From: Pontiellaceae bacterium
GTDB lineage: Bacteria > Verrucomicrobiota > Kiritimatiellia > Kiritimatiellales > Pontiellaceae
Direction: 5' to 3'
NCBI GenBank assembly: GCA_016937945.1
Contig: JAFGVP010000061.1
Coordinates: forward strand, 1-63,486
DNA length: 63,486 nucleotides
Position numbers and translations under genes: made by a program. The notes beneath the pieces are model-generated. The model ran no database searches. It was not told the DNA's origin and worked only from the letters and a program-made list of their open reading frames with translations. Shown one piece after another: positions 59,301-63,486 of this stretch (position 1 is its first letter; each line of letters opens with the position of its first letter).

Positions 59301-62084
59301 ACCATGGCCTTTGAAAACATGATGCTCGATTGCATCGGCGAACTGGAAGAGGCCGAGCTGGCCGGCAGCGATACGAAAACCCTGATCTACTGGGATGCCG
59401 TGATCCAGCCGCTCACCCTTTTCTTTGCACCGACCGCCAGCAGCACCTGCGGCGATCAGGCCCGACGGCTCTGCATGGGCCTGACCACCCAATGCGCCAA
59501 CGTCAACCAGACCCTTGCCGGCATTCTGGGCTTCATGCCCGACGGCGAACTCGGCACACCGGCCGACCAGATCGAAGGCGTTCCTTCGCGCCTCTCGGTC
59601 CCGAACCAGATCGAGTTCGACGGGCCGGGAAGCGAAACCTACTACTTCAATCCGGTCGCCATGCCCTACTACAACGATTATTCCGCCAGCGGCGACGACA
59701 TGAGCGACCGCGGCTGGATCAACTTTGCCGGCACCGTTGATGTCTCCTTCTTTGAAGACCTGCAGGTTCACGTCCAGACCAGCGCCAGCACCAACAGCAC
59801 CGTGGCCAACATTTACATGATGGGCGGATGGAGCGATGGCGGCGATACCTTCTTCAACAGCGATCCGGACGGATTCGATACCGGCAACGCCGGCTTCCCG
59901 ACCGCCATCCCGCATAAGGATTACCAGAACACCGTTTCCGATACCTATCGCGTCCATGCCAAACGCACCTGGATCGGCGTCATCGACTTTGACTATCCGC
60001 TCGACTGGTCGAGTTCCACCAAGTCGTTCAAGTCGCCGGAAGAGCTGGAAGAGCCGTTGCTGGTCGCCACCGTTCAGCACAAGACCGACTACCTCAGCGC
60101 CGAAAACACCGAAATCTCATTCGGACTGCAGTATGACGGCGTCCCGCAGATCAACCTCGCCAACATGGCGTTCAACGCCGTGGACGAAGCGACCGGCATG
60201 GCGTCGGCCTTCACCGATGCCGTCGGTGATGAAATCCATGCCGCCATCGAATCCGGCGTCGGCGCGCTTGACGACACCCTGTCCGACCTGCCGGAAATGC
60301 TGTTTGATCCGGTTTTCGACACCGTGCTTGATCCGCTGATCGACGACTTTTACACCGATCTTTACAACGCATACAGCAGCGCGCCGGACGCAACCGACTT
60401 CGGCACCGTGGTTACGCAGTATATTTACGGCGTGGGCGGCCCCGCGTACCAGAATGTCGACCACATCCTCAAAAACCTGGCCGACGCATCCGGCGGTTCC
60501 GTGGCCCTGCTCAATGAAATCGACGGCAATCTGGATCAGGCCATTGAACTGATTGATGCCTTCGCGAGCGTGGTGACAGCCACCAACGGCGTGACACTGC
60601 CCGGCAATGTCAGCATTCCCGGTCTGCTCTCCCAGAACGGCGGGGAATATGAAACCCTGACCGATCTCGGCGTCGGCATCCTGTCGGTTCTGGCGGAGAC
60701 GCTCTATGATTCGATCAGCGGCACGATTCAGGAAGAGCTGAATACGGCGCTTGAATCGGCCACGCCCAGCCTTTCGGCCATCACGCAGACCCTGCTCGAC
60801 CTGCGCGAAGTCCTTGTCGATATTCAGGCGAAGCTGGATGACGCCGGCAGCATTGCCGAAGAGCTGAATGATACGCTCAACTCGCCGCTTATCCAGGACC
60901 CGATCAACACCATGAACAACGAAATCATGGTCTGGTTCGATGCACTGCCCGATGCCGGCTCCGCATTCGACGAATATACGCCGGAAGAGGTCAAAGCCAT
61001 GCTGCGCCAGAAGATGACCGATGCGTTCTACGGTTCGGTTCCCTGCGCCAATGTTCAGCAGGTGCTGCGCTCGCAGCTCTACGAAGTGGAATCCTCGATT
61101 CATCAGGCGGTCGACAGCGCCTTCCAGCAGCTCAACCTCGCCATGCGCAACATGGTCAGCCAATACCTTGCCGGCATCGACGACCAGATCAACAGCGCAC
61201 TCGGCGACCTCTCGGACGTCATGGGTTCGGGCCAGATCGAAGGCTATGCCCATATCCGCAACGATACGCTCAACGAGCTGCGCCTCGACGGCAAGTTCCA
61301 GTGGAAGGTGCCGGATGAGATGGAGTTCAACGCCTTCCTGCTCATCCGGGATCTCAATTCCACCACGCCCGGCGGCTGCGGTGTGCATGCCGACTCCCTG
61401 CCGGAAGTGACGCTGGGAACCACCGACTTCGGCCTCGGACTGCTCGGATCCGACATCCGCGCCGATATTGCCGTTAAGTTTGCCTTTGCCGAAAACGGCG
61501 GATCGCTCGACCTGCTCGGCCTTGGCGGCTCGTTCGAGATGACCGAAGGCGAGATCGGCTTCGAGTCGTTCGTCGTCAACGAATTCTATGCCGCGGTCGC
61601 CTTCGGCAAACTGGAAAACTATCTCTCGGCCAATATCCGCTGCGAATTCACCAGCTATGCCGTCGAAGGCGGCATCTTCCTCGGCAAGGCCTGCAACATC
61701 GATCCCTTCTCCTGGGACCCCGACGTTCAGGAGGTGCTGGGTGATCCGCCTTTCGCCGGCATCTATGTCTACGGTGAAGGCTGGATGCCCATTGTCGACT
61801 GGGGCTGCCTGTTCCGAATCAAAGCCGGCGTCGGCGCGGGAATCTTCGCGTTTGTCGATGGGCCGGTCGGCGGCAAGGTGTTTGTCGGCGCGTCAGGCGA
61901 GGCGCTCTGCGTGGTCAGTGTTTCGGGAGACGTCACGCTGGTCGGCCTCAAGGATGGCGACGACCTGCGCATGAAAGGCAAGGGCCGCATCTCCGGCCGC
62001 GCCGGCTGCTGCCCGTTCTGCGTGAAATTCAAGAAGACCGTCACGATTACCTACGACAACGGCGACTGGGACGCCGACTACTAA
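56307..62084 (+). CDS. 1,925-residue secreted protein of unknown function
   Basis: Signal peptide KMKHLAFIWGLVLLTGWNGL, ATG with GGAGG 4 bases upstream. Residues ~30-400 are Ser/Thr-rich beta sandwiches (VSNSFSSTLYYQGLVYSTNG, LSGYSEVWLSYRYRDNNDEN), followed by a CARDB-like part (~400-520). A middle, Gly/Asp-rich region (~700-1270) is followed by a long helical, coiled stretch (~1275-1620: ALLNEIDGNLDQAIELIDAF, LREVLVDIQAKLDDAGSIAE). The final ~270 residues are beta-rich and end in a Cys-pair motif (GRAGCCPFCVKFKKTVTITY). No catalytic motif is recognised. Long multi-domain surface proteins are common in PVC bacteria. It is followed 20 bases later by another secreted gene with the same MKMK start. 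Confidence 0.75.
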   Translation: MKMKHLAFIWGLVLLTGWNGLVQGAQQAVPPYSEDFQSGTLPKDHLRILPPPLYGLWIYEPWDYTTIGAGRISLVADTTQLTTNSIPVGLHIITDQHTTSGSARFRGNFYQCDETVILNRQSMPLGRPAATPVTFMVFESTTSNGTYNAISTNIVTAGIGTNTVMSGEMNVPLIAGRYYLMAAGWNNTASYTYLTSLSGSYHPDTVGFGSSFSGFGSSGYPVSSTSVSNSFSSTLYYQGLVYSTNGVVRMDAATGGSYSTNSVDLSVNLSGYSEVWLSYRYRDNNDENGAADGIFLSDDNGTTFTRIEAQTDSAVTWKSKTLDLTTLAAEAEMAIADVTTIRFQQSDNSTWTGGDGREFDDVILYSKPDMLASSITASSSFLWKGFTAIKTLPITLNFYSKGSGSDFSQAGVNIEYGIIDKTTDTLMAYGTKSIDWEIGTAETRYDSEAKNLYMSPTMKFPNLFYSLYAYTDEQDAVDEAIEDNNSASRIVMINHYSGNLWFDDIETKITVTSWGTNVAESATHHWITGTGTLNGKSFSFTGLDVIKDPTTLDYQVAPTETAVISVAFPERFEINHVSYWVNGSVALSKNGASAKIKVLYPSGLGVSTTSQTILDSTHVFGSSKLTQQLYPAGPVAESGTFYVVEETKPVGYEASTMVWNPATGIFSFGRSGIWSVRNGYYRALASHEADLVSAKMAAKKSNSAYLSAVSSLQTNPQVYTGENGDARLSAVIGLDQTQMTAHFPYGVTQEWGAGSTIVIDKDLINAAGSQLKNPAGTVFVEYARDCHGSIECAGNVGMTAIECTPTDHTTIGPDGGFMTPMEIRSGGELQWGTRWNDEFAQKTDAFRDGDLYIAGHFIRGDLSNFDPNDFCGPSEILLSGMPTNSVAAMERPSQANYADGYAEYAGLNLRTGARDMAAESIIGGQKTGSWQLTDRSKYYVRQSGVSGIHEAEPGTFPSEMTIYDYPFKFSNYGLSYLSGQPEESRINGSVDVREPCGITMAFENMMLDCIGELEEAELAGSDTKTLIYWDAVIQPLTLFFAPTASSTCGDQARRLCMGLTTQCANVNQTLAGILGFMPDGELGTPADQIEGVPSRLSVPNQIEFDGPGSETYYFNPVAMPYYNDYSASGDDMSDRGWINFAGTVDVSFFEDLQVHVQTSASTNSTVANIYMMGGWSDGGDTFFNSDPDGFDTGNAGFPTAIPHKDYQNTVSDTYRVHAKRTWIGVIDFDYPLDWSSSTKSFKSPEELEEPLLVATVQHKTDYLSAENTEISFGLQYDGVPQINLANMAFNAVDEATGMASAFTDAVGDEIHAAIESGVGALDDTLSDLPEMLFDPVFDTVLDPLIDDFYTDLYNAYSSAPDATDFGTVVTQYIYGVGGPAYQNVDHILKNLADASGGSVALLNEIDGNLDQAIELIDAFASVVTATNGVTLPGNVSIPGLLSQNGGEYETLTDLGVGILSVLAETLYDSISGTIQEELNTALESATPSLSAITQTLLDLREVLVDIQAKLDDAGSIAEELNDTLNSPLIQDPINTMNNEIMVWFDALPDAGSAFDEYTPEEVKAMLRQKMTDAFYGSVPCANVQQVLRSQLYEVESSIHQAVDSAFQQLNLAMRNMVSQYLAGIDDQINSALGDLSDVMGSGQIEGYAHIRNDTLNELRLDGKFQWKVPDEMEFNAFLLIRDLNSTTPGGCGVHADSLPEVTLGTTDFGLGLLGSDIRADIAVKFAFAENGGSLDLLGLGGSFEMTEGEIGFESFVVNEFYAAVAFGKLENYLSANIRCEFTSYAVEGGIFLGKACNIDPFSWDPDVQEVLGDPPFAGIYVYGEGWMPIVDWGCLFRIKAGVGAGIFAFVDGPVGGKVFVGASGEALCVVSVSGDVTLVGLKDGDDLRMKGKGRISGRAGCCPFCVKFKKTVTITYDNGDWDADY

Positions 62085-62104
62085 CCTTTATTTGAGGGAA
62101 GATC

Positions 62105-63486
62105 ATGAAGATGAAAACGCGAATGAATCGATGGGCCGTTTGGGGAATCCTGCTGGCACTGGCCATTCCGGCTGGTCGCGCACAGGATCAGGGCATCGGG
62201 GACATGATGTTTACCGCCGGCACGGTCCTGACTGCTGACGACGGACAGGAATGGGCCTGGCTGCAATGGATGGCCACGGATAACAGTCTGCTCAAGGACG
62301 TTCCGATGGACGTTTACTGGAAAGCCGGCGATACGACATCAACCGATCCGTTGCTGCTCAAAGGCACGGCCATGCAGACCACGGATCCGCTGACCATCGG
62401 CCTGCTGCTCAAACGCGGGGAAATCCTCGGGGAAAACCTGACCCGGCTCGAAGCCGCCGTAAATTCCCTCTACGCGGATGCCCATCCGGCCGGGGATCTT
62501 TCGCTCTCCGAAAAGATTGCGGCGCTGATTGCCGGTTCGCAGGACGATCCCGATCTCTACGAAAACCTTATTTTCATGGCCCGAGCCCATCCGTCCATCG
62601 CCATGGCCATCGGCCAGGGTTATGCCTGCCGCATTCCCGCCTCCGGTTTTTCCACCTTCGAAGTGCGCGATCACCGCACCGGCGAAATCATCGGCCGCAT
62701 CACGCTCGAAGCCGGAAACCCCGTGGTGCTGCCGGCACCCGGTCCGCTGGCCCGCGTTCCGGAAACATCACCCATGGGCAACCTGAACATCCGGCTGCGC
62801 TGGGATATTCCGGACGACCTGCTGCGCCTCTCGCTGCTGCAGTTCGGCTACAACCTCTACCGTGTCGAAGCCGCATCGGCCACCAACTGGTGGGGAGCCA
62901 CGGCCATGCCGCCCTCGACCGACGACCTGCTGGCCCGAGTGGAAGCCGATGACGCCGCGAAAAAAGTCAACCGCATGCCGATCGTGATTGATGCGGCGCT
63001 CGCCTCGTCCAATACCTGGTATACCGTTGATGACAACGACGGCCTTTCCGGCGGCACGCCGTTTGTCGATGGCGAAGAGTATTATTACTATATCACCGCC
63101 CTCGACCTGCTCGGCCGCGACGGCGATCTGTCCGATCCGTTTCTCACCTTTCCCTGCGATCGCATGGCTCCGGTTGTCCCGCACGGGATTGAAACCCGCA
63201 CGATTTCCGACTATTCCGGCGGTGTTCGGGATCAATGGGTTGAAATTTCGTGGGATCACGACACCAACGATGTCGATACCGCCCGCTATTATGTCTATCG
63301 CTTCGCCAGCTTTTCCAACATGCAGAGCGTGGCATCCGATCCGCTGGCCGGCCGGCTCTCCGACGCCATCGTTCCGGATCCGACCGCAACGCGCATCTAT
63401 TACGAAGACCATTCGCTGACCTCGAACGACTGGAGCTCCACCTACTGGTACACGGTCCGCGCCGAGGATGATGCCCGCTGTGCCCC
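62105..63486 (+). CDS. Secreted protein with fibronectin III-like repeats (runs off the window)
   Basis: The frame opens at the ATG at 62105 (GAGGGA upstream) and is still open at the last base, with 460 codons visible. Signal peptide RWAVWGILLALAIPAGRAQ. Residues ~35-215 have a helical part (LKRGEILGENLTRLEAAVNS). From ~220 on, strand patterns like fibronectin III domains repeat: NIRLRWDIPD with YNLYRVEA, and DQWVEISWDHDTNDVDTARY then YYVYRFASFSN. These usually bind or space other domains. It follows the giant gene by 20 bases, so the two are co-transcribed and may act as one extracellular complex. Confidence 0.75.
   Translation, partial: MKMKTRMNRWAVWGILLALAIPAGRAQDQGIGDMMFTAGTVLTADDGQEWAWLQWMATDNSLLKDVPMDVYWKAGDTTSTDPLLLKGTAMQTTDPLTIGLLLKRGEILGENLTRLEAAVNSLYADAHPAGDLSLSEKIAALIAGSQDDPDLYENLIFMARAHPSIAMAIGQGYACRIPASGFSTFEVRDHRTGEIIGRITLEAGNPVVLPAPGPLARVPETSPMGNLNIRLRWDIPDDLLRLSLLQFGYNLYRVEAASATNWWGATAMPPSTDDLLARVEADDAAKKVNRMPIVIDAALASSNTWYTVDDNDGLSGGTPFVDGEEYYYYITALDLLGRDGDLSDPFLTFPCDRMAPVVPHGIETRTISDYSGGVRDQWVEISWDHDTNDVDTARYYVYRFASFSNMQSVASDPLAGRLSDAIVPDPTATRIYYEDHSLTSNDWSSTYWYTVRAEDDARCA

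Noticed and set aside
60117..61388. 423-codon minus-strand frame opposite the giant gene
   Set aside because: Antisense shadow caused by the codon bias of the giant gene.

Overview
The window is about 63.5 kb of dense, mostly tandem gene blocks from a Gram-negative heterotroph. Clues to lineage are a PEP-CTERM secreted protein, an Hsp70-like chaperone with a DUF3731-type C-terminus, many secreted and outer-membrane-like proteins, an AcnB-type aconitase, and a REP/RAYT repeat family scattered in and between genes. Together these fit the PVC superphylum (Kiritimatiellota/Verrucomicrobiota). This assignment is inferred from gene content, not from a marker search.

Layout. (1) 1-9.9 kb: the end of an Hsp70-family gene, then an L-arabinose block on the minus strand (araB-araD-sugar symporter-mutarotase-terminator-araA) with a divergent ROK-family regulator. 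Two copies of a TACAACAWTGTT-like site, one on each side of the block, are the likely operators. (2) 9.9-21.6 kb: a YihY/BrkB membrane protein, a four-PAS hybrid histidine kinase, a beta-barrel-like protein, ilvD, a PEP-CTERM protein, a broken rhuM, a DUF486 protein and a CHASE-PAS protein. (3) 22.0-29.9 kb: a seven-gene minus-strand operon. It combines three ion transporters (CPA2 antiporter, ArsB/NhaD-type permease, SulP) with three PTS EIIA-like proteins, each with a different partner domain (HTH, CBS pair, zinc ribbon), plus a free CBS protein. I see no EI or HPr here. This is the best candidate for an undescribed regulatory system. (4) 30-40.9 kb: acnB, an N-acetylglutamate synthase-like gene, def, a B12-binding/radical SAM/DUF4080 gene interrupted in frame by a REP-flanked RAYT transposase, prmA, an EEP-family hydrolase, a serine hydrolase, and two small Cys-rich membrane proteins. 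(5) 40.9-46.5 kb: a UvrD-like helicase, a membrane protein, an Mrr-type remnant, tRNA-Thr(CGT), and yggS-proC plus a membrane-anchored protein. (6) 46.5-55.9 kb: an envelope cluster (LolA-like, a secreted TPR-YidD protein, a TPR protein, DUF3108), holA, a HIT hydrolase, Sel1, an MBL hydrolase, a PAS protein, cupin, a barrel protein and ThiF. (7) 56.3 kb to the end: a 1,925-residue secreted protein followed by a second secreted, fibronectin-like protein that runs off the window.

The most striking structural feature is the REP family (core CGCAGGCGTCCCGCCTGC with a GTAC/GATAC shoulder). It occurs as inverted pairs in intergenic DNA, inside a terminator hairpin, and in frame inside a coding region. 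There it brackets an intact HUH/Tyr RAYT without breaking the host reading frame (the insert is 801 bp, a multiple of three). Two further intrinsic terminators are embedded in coding sequence: one forms the signal-peptide region of the TPR-YidD gene, the other the 3' end of a thioesterase gene.
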